This document shows positions 9,168 to 17,690 of a stretch of 64,000 bases of DNA, one piece after another. The DNA lies in NCBI GenBank assembly GCA_007827375.1, contig VISH01000001.1, positions 1,488,001 through 1,552,000 on the forward strand, written 5' to 3'. The notes below the pieces were generated by a model, which was not told where the DNA came from, ran no database searches, and saw nothing but the letters and a program-made list of their open reading frames with translations. Both the position numbers and the translations under genes were made by a program. Source of the DNA: Alteromonadaceae bacterium 2753L.S.0a.02 (lineage in GTDB: Bacteria > Pseudomonadota > Gammaproteobacteria > Pseudomonadales > Cellvibrionaceae). Each line of letters opens with the position of its first letter. The first letter of the stretch is position 1.

Positions 9168-10681
9168 TCGAAAAACACCTCCCAGTTGTCTTCCTGGGCA
9201 CATTCATCGGCGAGGTGAACTTTATAATCGTCGAACTCGTCGTTCCAGAATTCCCCCTGAAAGGGGTAAATCACTTTGCTGGGGTCTGCGCTGGCATCCG
9301 CTTCAGTGTGGTCGGATTTCTGATAGCGGAAATCGCCCGTGGTTTGGTAGCGGTCCACGCCGGCTTCGTAGCGCACCAGATTAATATTTTCTTCGTATTC
9401 CAGCAGTAAATTCGCGAGGCGTTCGTATTCCTTATCAACCTGCGTGCGCAAGTGGCGCGCTGCCTGGGAGATTTTTAAATCGTAGATGCTGGTGAGGTGG
9501 GTTTGTATTGCCGGGTGCTCGAAGCGGCTAAGCTCTGATTTTTCGGTTTCCAACAAACGTATAAATTGCCACTGGCGGTTGATGGCTTCGTTGTTTAATA
9601 CCAATAACAGGAGTTGTTGCGATTCAGGGTCGGCGGCGCGTTTGCGATCGTATACGGCATCCAGTGCCTGTTGGTAGCGTTGGTAGAAGGCGTCGACGGT
9701 GGCCAGCGTGGATTCGTAATGGCATAAACTTTTATAAATCAACGCCTTGAGAATAAACATTTCCGGCGTAAAAAAGCGACTGAAATCCGGCGCCTGATAG
9801 GCGTAAAGCAAGCCCATGGCACGACGGTAATTTTGCAGTTTGTACTGGTTCCAGGCGCGCTCCAGTAAAAAAGAGGCCTGTTCGGTAACAGGAGTTTTAA
9901 TGGCTTTGTAACGTGCGATGGCCTTAGCGTGTTCACCCAGTTCGAACAGCAATCGCGCGCTGGTCCACAGGGTGAGGTCTTGCAGTTTGGCATCGGTTTG
10001 CGGCAGCTGCAGAATGCGGTCGAGCGGTGCCAGTGCAGCGCTAATTTCGCCCGCTTCAATGGCGGCTATCGCGAGATGGTATTGGTAGTAAGCAAAGTAG
10101 TTGGAGGTTTCCGGTATTTTTTCGAAATGTCCCTTGGCCCAGGCTTCGAGCCCAAATTGCGCATCGTAAACGCCCTGATGATAGTGCACCATGGCTGCAA
10201 GATCGTCGTCAATAAAATCGTAATTTGCGCCATTGAGGGCATTGGCGATCACCAATTCCTGATCGAAGGGTTGCGAGCGCGAGATGGTATCGAAATAGCT
10301 AAGAATATAAACCACGATTTTGGTATTCGGCTTGCGTGTGGCTAAACGCGCGAAGGTATCGACAGCGGCGTGGGAATATCCGAGCTTTTCCAGTGATATC
10401 GCGTAAAAAAACTGCGCCCACTCATAATTTTCGTCGCCGGATTCGGCGATGGCCATGTAATCGTAAAAGCCAGTCGCGGCGCGCTGGTATTTGCGATCGT
10501 TGAAAAATTCGTAGCCGATGCGAAACAGCTGTTTTTTCTGTTCTGCCTGTTGTTCCTGTTCATCCAGCGTAAGTTCGCTCTCAGGGTCGTCGGTGGCTTG
10601 TGGTTCCTGGGCGATACAGAGCGCGCCGCTCATAAGCAACGCAACAAATGAAAGAGTTTTAAAAAGTCGAGTGCGGTTCAT
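9164..10681 (-). CDS. Exported TPR protein, Agl-Glt-type cluster
   Basis: The protein has 505 residues, with a signal peptide at residues 1-~25 (ending ALCIAQ) and then an acidic linker. Helical repeats follow from ~45 to ~370, with TPR signatures such as GYEFFNDRKYQRAATGFYDY and LFELGEHAKAIARYKAI. The C-terminal ~130 residues are charged and helical (KEYERLANLLLEYEENINLV), without an obvious repeat. Its ATG lies directly after the stop of the beta-barrel gene, and its stop overlaps the ATG of the large TPR lipoprotein, so the three are tightly coupled. It probably acts as a periplasmic scaffold between the beta-barrel and the TPR lipoprotein. The specific Glt equivalent (for example GltC) cannot be decided from sequence alone. 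Confidence 0.75.
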   Translation of the reverse strand: MNRTRLFKTLSFVALLMSGALCIAQEPQATDDPESELTLDEQEQQAEQKKQLFRIGYEFFNDRKYQRAATGFYDYMAIAESGDENYEWAQFFYAISLEKLGYSHAAVDTFARLATRKPNTKIVVYILSYFDTISRSQPFDQELVIANALNGANYDFIDDDLAAMVHYHQGVYDAQFGLEAWAKGHFEKIPETSNYFAYYQYHLAIAAIEAGEISAALAPLDRILQLPQTDAKLQDLTLWTSARLLFELGEHAKAIARYKAIKTPVTEQASFLLERAWNQYKLQNYRRAMGLLYAYQAPDFSRFFTPEMFILKALIYKSLCHYESTLATVDAFYQRYQQALDAVYDRKRAADPESQQLLLLVLNNEAINRQWQFIRLLETEKSELSRFEHPAIQTHLTSIYDLKISQAARHLRTQVDKEYERLANLLLEYEENINLVRYEAGVDRYQTTGDFRYQKSDHTEADASADPSKVIYPFQGEFWNDEFDDYKVHLADECAQEDNWEVFFE

Positions 10682-10683
10682 GG

Positions 10684-11397
10684 CTAGTCAAGATATTGAT
10701 AAATCGAATTATCCTGGTTGCGCTTGGGCTTCATGGAACCGAACAAATCAAAGCGGTAATTAAAGCCCACACCCAAATACAGAAAGTTCTCGGTTTTATT
10801 TTCTTTAAAAACCAGCATTTCTTTTAGATCGAGGCTGATGTTAAAGGCCTTGCCAACGAAATATTTGCGGCCGATACCAATGCTGGCGGTAAGCGCGGAA
10901 TCCTGCTGGGGGTTGCCGTAGCTCACCTGCTTTTCGAAGGTGGCAACGCCAAGGCCCAGGCTCATATAACCTTCGTGATTAATAATATGTTTGTTGAATA
11001 CCGAGTCTTTGCCGTAGGTGGGTTTGATAATAAAGCTGCTTTCAATATGGCTGGTGAATTCGTCGAAGGTAGACGGTGTAACACCAAAGTTTTTTTCCAG
11101 GTCACGCTTTATGTCGCGGTCTTTATTGATCATGTAACTTACGCGAATCACTTCCCAGGCATAGCGCTGATTAAAATGGTTGACGTAGTTAAGCGTGAGT
11201 GGGTAGGTATGGTAAAAATTATCGTCGGGTATATAACCTATCGCAAAACCGATTTCGCGTTTTTTATCGAACAGGCGTTCCTGAATAATGGAAATTTCCT
11301 GGTCTTTTTTTTCTGCGGCCTGAGCTATCGCAGGCGTCAGGCCTATAACAATGCAGAGAGCGGGGCAAATAGAGCGCAGGGCTTTAAAAAATGGCAC
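10684..11397 (-). CDS. Outer-membrane beta-barrel protein of the Myxococcus-type (CglE/Glt-associated) family
   Basis: This uses a GTG start at 11397 preceded by AAGGAG at seven bases, the site overlapping the upstream stop. The signal peptide ends AIAQAA. The mature protein opens with the stretch IQERLFDKKREIGFAIGYIP and then DDNFYHTYPLTLNYVNHFN. As I recall, this is the hallmark of the outer-membrane barrel family shared by myxobacterial gliding clusters and some gammaproteobacteria. Alternating hydrophobic strands follow (GYMSLGLGV, LTASIGIGRKYFVG, NISLDLKEML, NFLYLGVGFNYRFD). The C-terminal 20 residues are a charged extension after the last strand. It would provide the outer-membrane part of the trans-envelope complex. 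Confidence 0.8.
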   Translation of the reverse strand: MPFFKALRSICPALCIVIGLTPAIAQAAEKKDQEISIIQERLFDKKREIGFAIGYIPDDNFYHTYPLTLNYVNHFNQRYAWEVIRVSYMINKDRDIKRDLEKNFGVTPSTFDEFTSHIESSFIIKPTYGKDSVFNKHIINHEGYMSLGLGVATFEKQVSYGNPQQDSALTASIGIGRKYFVGKAFNISLDLKEMLVFKENKTENFLYLGVGFNYRFDLFGSMKPKRNQDNSIYQYLD

Positions 11398-11408
11398 TTT
11401 TCAGCTCC

Positions 11409-13568
11409 TTAGAACTCAACCGAGTCGAAAATAAAGGGGAAAGAAACGAATACAGCCGTGCCGCTCGGTTGAGGAAATTGCCAGCTTTTTATCGCGTTGC
11501 TAATGCAACTGTGGATTTGATTGGAACGCAGGTTAGACGATTTAATATTCACTTCGCCGACGCGCCCAGACATGAGAACCTTCCATTCGAAAACCGCTTT
11601 ACCGGCCAGATCTGGGGTGTTTAGCAGGGTTTTTTCGTAGCAGTAAACCACTTCATCCATATGTGCATCGATAACCCGCTTCACCTGATCGCGACTCAGA
11701 CCGCCCTGAATTTTCACTTTACGGTTGAGGGTCGCGGAAACCTTGCCGCGCACTTCACGATTACCGGTAATACCGCTTTCCAGTGCTGCCACGCGACCGT
11801 CACCTTCGGCACCACCACTGCGCAGTACTGCGGTGGAGCCACGGGTATCGATTAATTCACCGGTGGCCACTTCGATACGCGCCCCTTGAACTTTCGCTGC
11901 AAGGCCACCCACTTTTAATGTGGCCGCGTTGGCACTGGGCGATTGCACCGCATCCAGGCTGCTAATGGTTGCAAGTGCCTGTTTGCTGCCGGGTTGTTTG
12001 CCGCGTTTGGTACCCAGTGCTGCTAATAAACCGGATTGTTTGACATCGCGTTTTTTAATGTTGCCACCCTCCTTACTGCCACCACCGGCGTTTTTCGGTT
12101 TGGGAGCGGGACTGGTGGGTTTTTTAGTTATTTTTACTGCTTCTTTTACCACCTTGGGTTCGGGTGTCGGCTCAATGGGTTTTGTGGGCGCGGGAGTGGG
12201 CTTGGGTTCCGGTGTGGGCGGTGTTGGCAATTCCACCTGGGCAAAGCGCTGCTCCTCCTGGGCTTGTGGCGCTTGATAGGTAAGCCATTGATAAATTCCT
12301 ACGAGTAACACGATGGCGAGATGGAAGCCGAGGGAATAGCGGAAGAAGCGCCAGTACTGGGTGTTTTTTTTAGGTGCAGGTACATTGACCGCCGGCGATT
12401 GAGTGATCGGCACACTGCGCAAACGGTATTCGTCATTACCCGCTTTTAAATACACCACCTTGTTGGGCGGTATGATTTGGCGAATAAGTTTTTTTCCGGG
12501 TTTTCCTTTGAGCGGCGTGGCACGGGTACTGTCGAAGTTGGCTGCGCTAGCATCACTGATCGCGGCATTAAAATGTTCGCTGGAAAAATAAAACTGGCAG
12601 ACATTCTTGCGATTGTTGTTGGCGATTTTTATGGCTCGATCACCCACACGGGCGTAATAACTATTGCCCAGCGTAAGGTGCTGCTGGTCTTTAATCATAC
12701 CGCAATGGGTGCGGGTAATTTCCAAAGCCAGAGGTGCGTTAGTCGTTGCGGTGTATGTGGGTCGCTGCTGGCTTAATTTCTCGGTGAGCGAAAATAATTG
12801 TTCGTTATCGGCTGCTGTATCGTTGTCGGGTTCGTCCTTTTCCAGCTCGGCGTCGAATTTAAACGGCCAGTGTTCCCGTTTGGGTGGCGCGACGGCCGGC
12901 TGCACGGCTGGTTGTGGTGATGTCTTGGGTTTTGCCGGCGCTGCCGGTTTAGTAGCTTGGGCTGTTGTTGCCGCTGTAGGCGCGGGCTTTACGTTGACCT
13001 TGCTTGATGGTTTTACCGCGGGGCTTTGTATTTGGGTAACCTTGGCGGCTTCCTGTTTTGGGGGAGCGCCTTTTTCACTTGACGGCGTTTCGTTATGGGT
13101 TTTTACTTTCTGGCGAGGTTTTAAAGTGGGTGTGGCATTTAGAAACGCCGCGTTAAGGGTTTCTTTTTTGAGTTCCGCAAGCAGTTCTGCCTTTATTTGT
13201 TTCGCCAATTCAGCTTTTAGTGATTCGCGTGTGGCGGCGTCGTTTTGGGGGGCCACTTTGCTTGTTGTGCTGTGTTGATTACGCCCGTTTAGCTTCGAAA
13301 GAAAGCGTGTTGAAAGCTTTTCGAAACGACCACTGTTGGAAATTTCCTGTTTGCGACCAATGTCCGATGATTGTTGATGGCTTTGCCGCTTAAGTTCAAC
13401 TTTTAATTCTTTGATAACGCGATTTTGTTTTTCTATATGCTCCACCAACTCATCAATGAGTTTATCTTTGGTGATGGTTTGTGTAGAGGGCGTGTCGCTG
13501 CGATATTCGGCGACCATGGTATCGGTAATAATCGGTATATCGCTGGCGGTATTGCTGGAAGAAGACAT
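11409..13568 (-). CDS. TonB-like trans-envelope protein with AgmX/PglI-type C-terminus (GltG/GltJ-like)
   Basis: The protein has 719 residues. Residues ~25-65 are a cytoplasmic coiled coil and ~115-140 another charged helix. A Pro/Ala linker follows (~150-225), then a compact domain (~245-375). One TM helix lies at ~411-430 (SLGFHLAIVLLVGIYQW). After it comes a periplasmic Pro/Lys/Glu-rich, TonB-like linker (PTPPTPEPKPTPAPTKP) and a Gly-rich stretch. From ~615 is a TonB-like C-terminal domain with the AgmX/PglI signature: VKRVIDAHMDEVVYCYE, FEWKVLMSGRVGEV, CISNAIKSWQFPQP. In Myxococcus, GltG and GltJ have this layout and transmit force from the AglRQS motor across the periplasm. Directly upstream are the TolQ/TolR-like motor genes, which fits that role. 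It is not an ordinary TonB: it is larger and has a long cytoplasmic part. Confidence 0.88.
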   Translation of the reverse strand: MSSSSNTASDIPIITDTMVAEYRSDTPSTQTITKDKLIDELVEHIEKQNRVIKELKVELKRQSHQQSSDIGRKQEISNSGRFEKLSTRFLSKLNGRNQHSTTSKVAPQNDAATRESLKAELAKQIKAELLAELKKETLNAAFLNATPTLKPRQKVKTHNETPSSEKGAPPKQEAAKVTQIQSPAVKPSSKVNVKPAPTAATTAQATKPAAPAKPKTSPQPAVQPAVAPPKREHWPFKFDAELEKDEPDNDTAADNEQLFSLTEKLSQQRPTYTATTNAPLALEITRTHCGMIKDQQHLTLGNSYYARVGDRAIKIANNNRKNVCQFYFSSEHFNAAISDASAANFDSTRATPLKGKPGKKLIRQIIPPNKVVYLKAGNDEYRLRSVPITQSPAVNVPAPKKNTQYWRFFRYSLGFHLAIVLLVGIYQWLTYQAPQAQEEQRFAQVELPTPPTPEPKPTPAPTKPIEPTPEPKVVKEAVKITKKPTSPAPKPKNAGGGSKEGGNIKKRDVKQSGLLAALGTKRGKQPGSKQALATISSLDAVQSPSANAATLKVGGLAAKVQGARIEVATGELIDTRGSTAVLRSGGAEGDGRVAALESGITGNREVRGKVSATLNRKVKIQGGLSRDQVKRVIDAHMDEVVYCYEKTLLNTPDLAGKAVFEWKVLMSGRVGEVNIKSSNLRSNQIHSCISNAIKSWQFPQPSGTAVFVSFPFIFDSVEF

Positions 13569-13573
13569 AAACG

Positions 13574-13885
13574 TTACTCATTAACCGGTGTTGTACCACT
13601 GTCTGTGGTTTCGTCGGCACTCCCTGCCTCTTCATAGTTACCGTTGTAATAGCTGTTAAGTATTTCAAAGCGATAATTTTCGCGGTCTTTCAGCAGGCTT
13701 TTGAGTTTGCTCTTGCGCCTGTTGGTTAAATACACGGCACCGGATTTAATCGACTGGCCTTGAATATAGGCATTGCCGAAGTCGATGCGGCTTTCTTGTT
13801 GGTCGGTTTCCTGGGCATAACTCATGGGCGCACACATCAAGATCAGCAATAAAACAAAGTGGCTAGGGGATGTACGACATTTCAT
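13574..13885 (-). CDS. Small exported protein of unknown function in the Agl-Glt-type cluster
   Basis: The protein is 103 residues with a signal peptide cut after MSYAQ. The mature part is charged, with one central segment (IDFGNAYIQGQSIKSGAVYL) rich in alternating hydrophobics, then basic residues and an acidic C-terminus. A similar 'I(D/E)FG...I.G....G.VYL..R' stretch would fit a short beta-structured linker. I recognise no named family. The gene starts two bases after the ExbD-like stop and ends five bases before the TonB-like gene. It is therefore very probably a subunit or adaptor of the same complex. Confidence 0.65.
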   Translation of the reverse strand: MKCRTSPSHFVLLLILMCAPMSYAQETDQQESRIDFGNAYIQGQSIKSGAVYLTNRRKSKLKSLLKDRENYRFEILNSYYNGNYEEAGSADETTDSGTTPVNE

Positions 13886-13887
13886 GA

Positions 13888-14400
13888 TTAACGCTCCCCG
13901 GTTACCGCGAGTTGCATATTCGGGTAGCCCACCATGCCGATGGTTTTCATTACGGTGTTCATTAACTTGAACGGCACGGCTTTATCGCAAAAAAACAGCA
14001 CTTGGGGCTTGTCTGCGGTACTGGCTTGTTCCTCTTCAGTTTCTGGGTTCGCGGTGGTTTTTTCCTGCCTTAAACGTTCCAGCGTTTTGTACAGATTGCT
14101 TTCCAGGGGTTTTTTCTCGTTGAAACCCTGGATGCGACCATTATTAATGGCCGCCACCTGTTCGCCTTCGATGGTGATTGCCTGGGGTGACAAAAATACT
14201 TTAATGGTGTTTTCGTAGTTGCGCTCTGTGGATGACACCGGTAAATCGATATTGGATTCCAGATCGATTTCATCAGGGCGATCGGAATAGGAAAACAGCA
14301 GAAAAAAAACGATGATGGTAAACATATCCATCATGGCTGTTATCTGCAGCCGGGGCGGTATAAAGTTATCTCTGTTTCGAAACGCATTACCCAGAGACAT
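13888..14400 (-). CDS. ExbD/TolR-family stator protein (Asp retained), AglQ/AglS-like
   Basis: The protein has 170 residues. A short cytoplasmic N-terminus leads to a single TM helix (LQITAMMDMFTIIVFFLLFS) that contains the Asp which carries the proton in ExbD/TolR/MotB-type stators. The periplasmic part has TolR-like segments: TIKVFLSPQAITIEGEQV, and a C-terminal KPQVLFFCDKAVPFKLMNTVM matching the usual 'v.i.aD..v.y..vv.vm...'. It is the second of two ExbD-like genes. The paralogue upstream has Asn at the equivalent TM position, so this copy probably supplies the protonatable residue. It would work with the ExbB-like channel at 14960-15586 to drive the TonB-like protein. Confidence 0.88.
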   Translation of the reverse strand: MSLGNAFRNRDNFIPPRLQITAMMDMFTIIVFFLLFSYSDRPDEIDLESNIDLPVSSTERNYENTIKVFLSPQAITIEGEQVAAINNGRIQGFNEKKPLESNLYKTLERLRQEKTTANPETEEEQASTADKPQVLFFCDKAVPFKLMNTVMKTIGMVGYPNMQLAVTGER

Positions 14401-14435
14401 GGTTTAATCCTCACATAAGCCGCTGTATTAAAGTG

Positions 14436-14957
14436 CTAACCTGCGGCGACTTCGCCCGAAAGAACAACTACCGGAAATAGCGGGATATCACCCGTTTTTC
14501 GCGCTGCATCCATTACTTCGACGATATCTTCATAGAGCACATCGTCGCTGGGTGTGAGAATTAGCGTGTTGCTTTTGGGGTAGTTGTCTTTAATGGTTTT
14601 TAGTGCACCGGCAAGTTGTAGTAAATCGCCTTGCGGCTGTTTGGCGTTGCGTGTTATCTGGCTATCGTAACGCTGTAACTGTGTTTCGCTGAGTTCACCG
14701 GAAGTAATGGATACTCGATAGTCGTTGTTACTCAGTTGAATTACAGCGGTAACAATAATGTCGCTTTTTGGGGTTTCTTCGGTATCGCTTTGCGGAACAG
14801 CTCGTACCGGTACCGAGGTATCTATCGCGCGTAAGTGCAGAAAGCTCGACGACATCAACAGGAAAGGAATCAGTACCAAAAACATATTCATGATTGGTAC
14901 CATATTGATTTCGATATCGGGGTCTGTGCGTTTGCGTCTTGCACCCAGCGCGCTCAT
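14436..14957 (-). CDS. ExbD/TolR-family protein with Asn in place of the TM Asp
   Basis: The ATG at 14957 is preferred; the TTG at 14963 is unlikely. The stop of the ExbB-like gene overlaps the spacer. The protein has 173 residues with one TM helix, EINMVPIMNMFLVLIPFLLM. In ExbD/TolR the residue after 'N-x-x-P-x-x' is a conserved Asp needed for proton coupling; here it is Asn. The periplasmic domain retains the TolR-like layout: DIIVTAVIQLSNNDYRVSI, and a C-terminal TLILTPSDDVLYEDIVEVMD. Paired TolR-like subunits are known in the Myxococcus motor (AglQ, AglS). Loss of the Asp in one of a pair suggests an asymmetric stator or a structural subunit. The assignment to the family is firm; the functional consequence is inference. 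Confidence 0.86.
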   Translation of the reverse strand: MSALGARRKRTDPDIEINMVPIMNMFLVLIPFLLMSSSFLHLRAIDTSVPVRAVPQSDTEETPKSDIIVTAVIQLSNNDYRVSITSGELSETQLQRYDSQITRNAKQPQGDLLQLAGALKTIKDNYPKSNTLILTPSDDVLYEDIVEVMDAARKTGDIPLFPVVVLSGEVAAG

Positions 14958-14959
14958 GG

Positions 14960-15586
14960 TCAAACACCCTGGCGCTTAAGATTTGACAGAATGTTAAATA
15001 AACCCAGTGCTTTTTCATCAAGCTTATCAATAAGATAGTCGCCGCGGTTATTCAGTAAATAAAAACCCACCAGACAGGGAATAGAGACAATCAAACCGAA
15101 CGCGGTGGTAAACATCGCGACTGAAATACCCGCTGCGAGTATCTCTTGTTTTTCTGCAGCGGCGGCTTCACTAATGCCTGAGAAGGCTGTAATCAAACCC
15201 ACGATGGTTCCCAACAAACCCAGTAAGGTGGCGATATTGGCGAACATGCTTAAATAATTTACGCGCGCCTTAATCATGGGTATTTCACGAAGAATACTTT
15301 CCTGCAGAGCCTGTTCAATTTCCTTGTCGCGCTTGCCGGCTTTAAGCAACCCGGTTTTTAAGGTGCGACCCAGGGGGTGATTGCTGAATTTATTTACTTC
15401 GTCCAATGCCTGTTGATAGTTTTCGTTTTCCAAACGAACTTCGATGCGTTTGTAAGCTTTATCGATATTTAAACCGAGCTTTAGATAAAGGTAATAAGCG
15501 CGTTCGCAAAAAAGGGCTAGAGCACCGATCGAGGTGAATAGAATGACGTACATAAAAATGCCGCCACTGGTAAAGAAAGAAAACAT
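14960..15586 (-). CDS. MotA/TolQ/ExbB-family proton channel, AglR-like
   Basis: The ATG at 15586 has AAGGAG six bases upstream, and this replaces the TTG-initiated frame from 15601. The protein has 208 residues and three TM helices: one N-terminal (MYVILFTSIGALALFCERAY) and a C-terminal pair. The pair has the family motifs LLGLLGTIVGLITAFSGI and GISVAMFTTAFGLIVSIP. The conserved Thr residues of the ion path (LLGT, FTTA) are present. It is the first gene of a minus-strand train of at least nine genes (to 4289). With the two ExbD-like proteins it would form the proton-driven motor of the envelope complex. It could also be read as a plain ExbB, but the AgmX-type and TPR neighbours point to the Agl-Glt class. 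Confidence 0.9.
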   Translation of the reverse strand: MFSFFTSGGIFMYVILFTSIGALALFCERAYYLYLKLGLNIDKAYKRIEVRLENENYQQALDEVNKFSNHPLGRTLKTGLLKAGKRDKEIEQALQESILREIPMIKARVNYLSMFANIATLLGLLGTIVGLITAFSGISEAAAAEKQEILAAGISVAMFTTAFGLIVSIPCLVGFYLLNNRGDYLIDKLDEKALGLFNILSNLKRQGV

Positions 15587-15994
15587 TACATACTCCTTCA
15601 ACAGAAGACCGGGTAATCGTTACACGATTTCGAGAAAATAATAGCAGTATAAAAACCGCGCCATGGCGTACAAAAATGCAAAAAATTGTACGGTTTTAAA
15701 ACCTTTGTAAAGTGTGAATGGTGGATATTTTTTATTTGATGACGATCAAGAATGCTTAGGTGGAAAAGGAATCGTAAACTAACTTTTATCATTCAATTTA
15801 TGTGTAATTGCAGGAGTATTTATTTTATTGATGCGCACACAAAATAATGTGTCGGGTATTTTGTATTGGATACATAGCTTTGTTTTATGTGGAGTGGTTT
15901 TATTATCAAAGATTGTGATGTGATATGGTCTCGCGACATAAAACGCGGTAACACGTATTTGTCAGAGCTTCCCTTGCTAAATAAGGAGTCTTCC
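15587..15994. promoter_or_regulatory. Divergent intergenic region between the motor operon and the laminarinase
   Basis: About 400 AT-rich bases separate the first gene of the minus-strand motor cluster from the plus-strand GH16 gene. Both promoters must lie here. A frame open from 15887 is an in-frame extension of GH16 without an RBS. I see no clear operator or RNA element. Confidence 0.4.
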
Positions 15995-17638
15995 ATGATG
16001 TTTAAAGCAAAAATAATTCAGGCAGCAGTGGTACTCATTGGCACTTTATCTTTCACAGGGCCCGCACGAGCGCAGCAATGGCAGCTGGTATGGGCCGATG
16101 AGTTTAGTAATGGCATTAGTAACGATTGGGTGTTTGAAACGGGCAACGGCTCCGGTGGTTGGGGTAATAACGAGTTGCAGTACTACCAGCGCGATAACGC
16201 CACGGTGGAGAATGGCGAACTGGTGATTACCGCACGGCGCGAATCTGTGGCTGACTATAACTACACGTCGGCGCGTATGAAAACCCAGGGGCGGCAGCAA
16301 TTTCGGTTTGGCAGGATTGAAGCGCGCATGAAACTGCCTTCGGGGATGGGCCTGTGGCCAGCGTTTTGGATGCTGGGTAGTAATATCGATTCGGTTAATT
16401 GGCCCTACTGCGGTGAAATCGACATTATGGAACACGTGAATACCGACCCCACGGTGCACGGTACCATTCACTGGCAGGATCACACCGACAACTACGCGTA
16501 CTACGGTGGTTCGATTGATATAGACCCCACCACTTACCATGTGTACAGCGTGGAATGGAACGGCGAAGCCATTAAATGGTATGTGGATGGCAGCTTGTAT
16601 CACGAAGCCAATATTGCCGCTGGCATCAATGGTACCGATGAATTTCAAAATGATTTTTTTCTCTTGTTGAATATGGCCGTGGGCGGCAACTGGCCGGGTT
16701 TCGACATCGACGAAACTCAGTTACCGGCACAAATGCGCGTGGATTATGTGCGGGTGTACCAGGCGGGTGGCAGTAGTTCTTCCAGCTCGAGTTCGAGCTC
16801 CAGTGGCGCGCCTTTTTCGCGACTGGTGGAAGCCGAAACTTACAGCGCGATGAGCGGTGTGGATACCGAAACGACCAGCGATGAAGGTGGTGGTGAAAAC
16901 GTGGGCTGGATAGACGATGGCGACTGGCTCGCCTATGCCGGTATTGCCGTGCCTTACAGCGGGGCGTACAAAGTCGAATATCGCGTTGCCAGTCCAAATG
17001 GCGGTGTGTTGTCGCTGGATCTTAATGCCGGCAGTATTGTGTTGGGTACTCTGCCGATAGCTGCCACCGGTGGCTGGCAAAACTGGCGTACCCTTGAGCA
17101 AACCGTGGAACTTACTGCAGGTACCTACGATTTTGGTATTTACGCGCAAACCGGTGGCTGGAATTTGAATTGGTGGCGGCTCTCTTCGATAGGAGCATCA
17201 TCAAGCAGTTCGTCTTCGAGTTCGTCTTCGTCCAGTGCTTCGAGCGCCAGTTCCAGCAGTTCCTCGAGCTCCAGCAGTTCCTCAAGTTCCAGCAGCTCTT
17301 CGAGTTCAAGCAGTTCATCCAGTTCAAGCAGCAGTTCGAGCGGCGCGAGTGCTCAACAGTGCAATTGGTATGGCCGCTTGTATCTCCTGTGCGCTGCCAG
17401 CGACTACGGCTGGAGTTGGGAAAATAATCAAAGCTGTATAGGGCGAGTTACCTGTGAAGCGCAGTTTGGCGATGGCGGCGTAGTCGGTGCCAGTAGTAGC
17501 AGTTCTTCCTCCGGTGGCAGTGCGGGTATTTGTAATTGGTATGGCACAAATTATCCGTTATGTGTGCAAACCCAAAACGGTTGGGGCTATGAAAATGGTG
17601 CAAGCTGCATATCGCTGGCAACGTGTAATAGTCAGTAA
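15995..17638 (+). CDS. Secreted GH16 endo-beta-1,3-glucanase (laminarinase) with CBM6 and two CBM10
   Basis: Start at 15995, with AAGGAG six bases upstream; a signal peptide ends in GPARA. Residues ~28-255 are a GH16 fold carrying the catalytic motif G-E141-I-D-I-M-E146 (nucleophile and acid/base), the non-bulged E-x-D-x-x-E form typical of laminarinases. A poly-Ser linker leads to a CBM6 (nt ~16808-17185; LVEAETYSAM, DDGDWLAY, NLNWWRL). A ~49-residue Ser-rich linker follows. Then come two Cys-containing CBM10 modules (CNWYGRLYLLC and CNWYGTNYPLC), the second at the C-terminus. CBM10 binds crystalline polysaccharide, usually cellulose. The poly-Ser linkers are characteristic of Cellvibrionaceae. 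It probably hydrolyses laminarin or other beta-1,3-glucans outside the cell. Confidence 0.95.
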   Translation: MMFKAKIIQAAVVLIGTLSFTGPARAQQWQLVWADEFSNGISNDWVFETGNGSGGWGNNELQYYQRDNATVENGELVITARRESVADYNYTSARMKTQGRQQFRFGRIEARMKLPSGMGLWPAFWMLGSNIDSVNWPYCGEIDIMEHVNTDPTVHGTIHWQDHTDNYAYYGGSIDIDPTTYHVYSVEWNGEAIKWYVDGSLYHEANIAAGINGTDEFQNDFFLLLNMAVGGNWPGFDIDETQLPAQMRVDYVRVYQAGGSSSSSSSSSSSGAPFSRLVEAETYSAMSGVDTETTSDEGGGENVGWIDDGDWLAYAGIAVPYSGAYKVEYRVASPNGGVLSLDLNAGSIVLGTLPIAATGGWQNWRTLEQTVELTAGTYDFGIYAQTGGWNLNWWRLSSIGASSSSSSSSSSSSSASSASSSSSSSSSSSSSSSSSSSSSSSSSSSSSSSGASAQQCNWYGRLYLLCAASDYGWSWENNQSCIGRVTCEAQFGDGGVVGASSSSSSSGGSAGICNWYGTNYPLCVQTQNGWGYENGASCISLATCNSQ

Positions 17639-17662
17639 TGCTTACTGGTGTGTTATAAATTT

Positions 17663-17688
17663 TGTGGTGGGCTTTTAGGTCTACCACA
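17663..17688. terminator. Weak hairpin between convergent genes
   Basis: TGTGGT at 17663-17668 pairs with ACCACA at 17683-17688 across a 14-base loop, in the 52-base gap between the convergent GH16 and S9 peptidase genes. There is a T-run inside the loop but no long U-tract after the stem, so a bidirectional terminator is only a possibility. Confidence 0.25.
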
Positions 17689-17690
17689 GT

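Noticed and set aside
11920..13278. Long plus-strand frames opposite the TonB-like gene
   Set aside because: They are antisense to a well-supported protein with clear domains and have no start signals.
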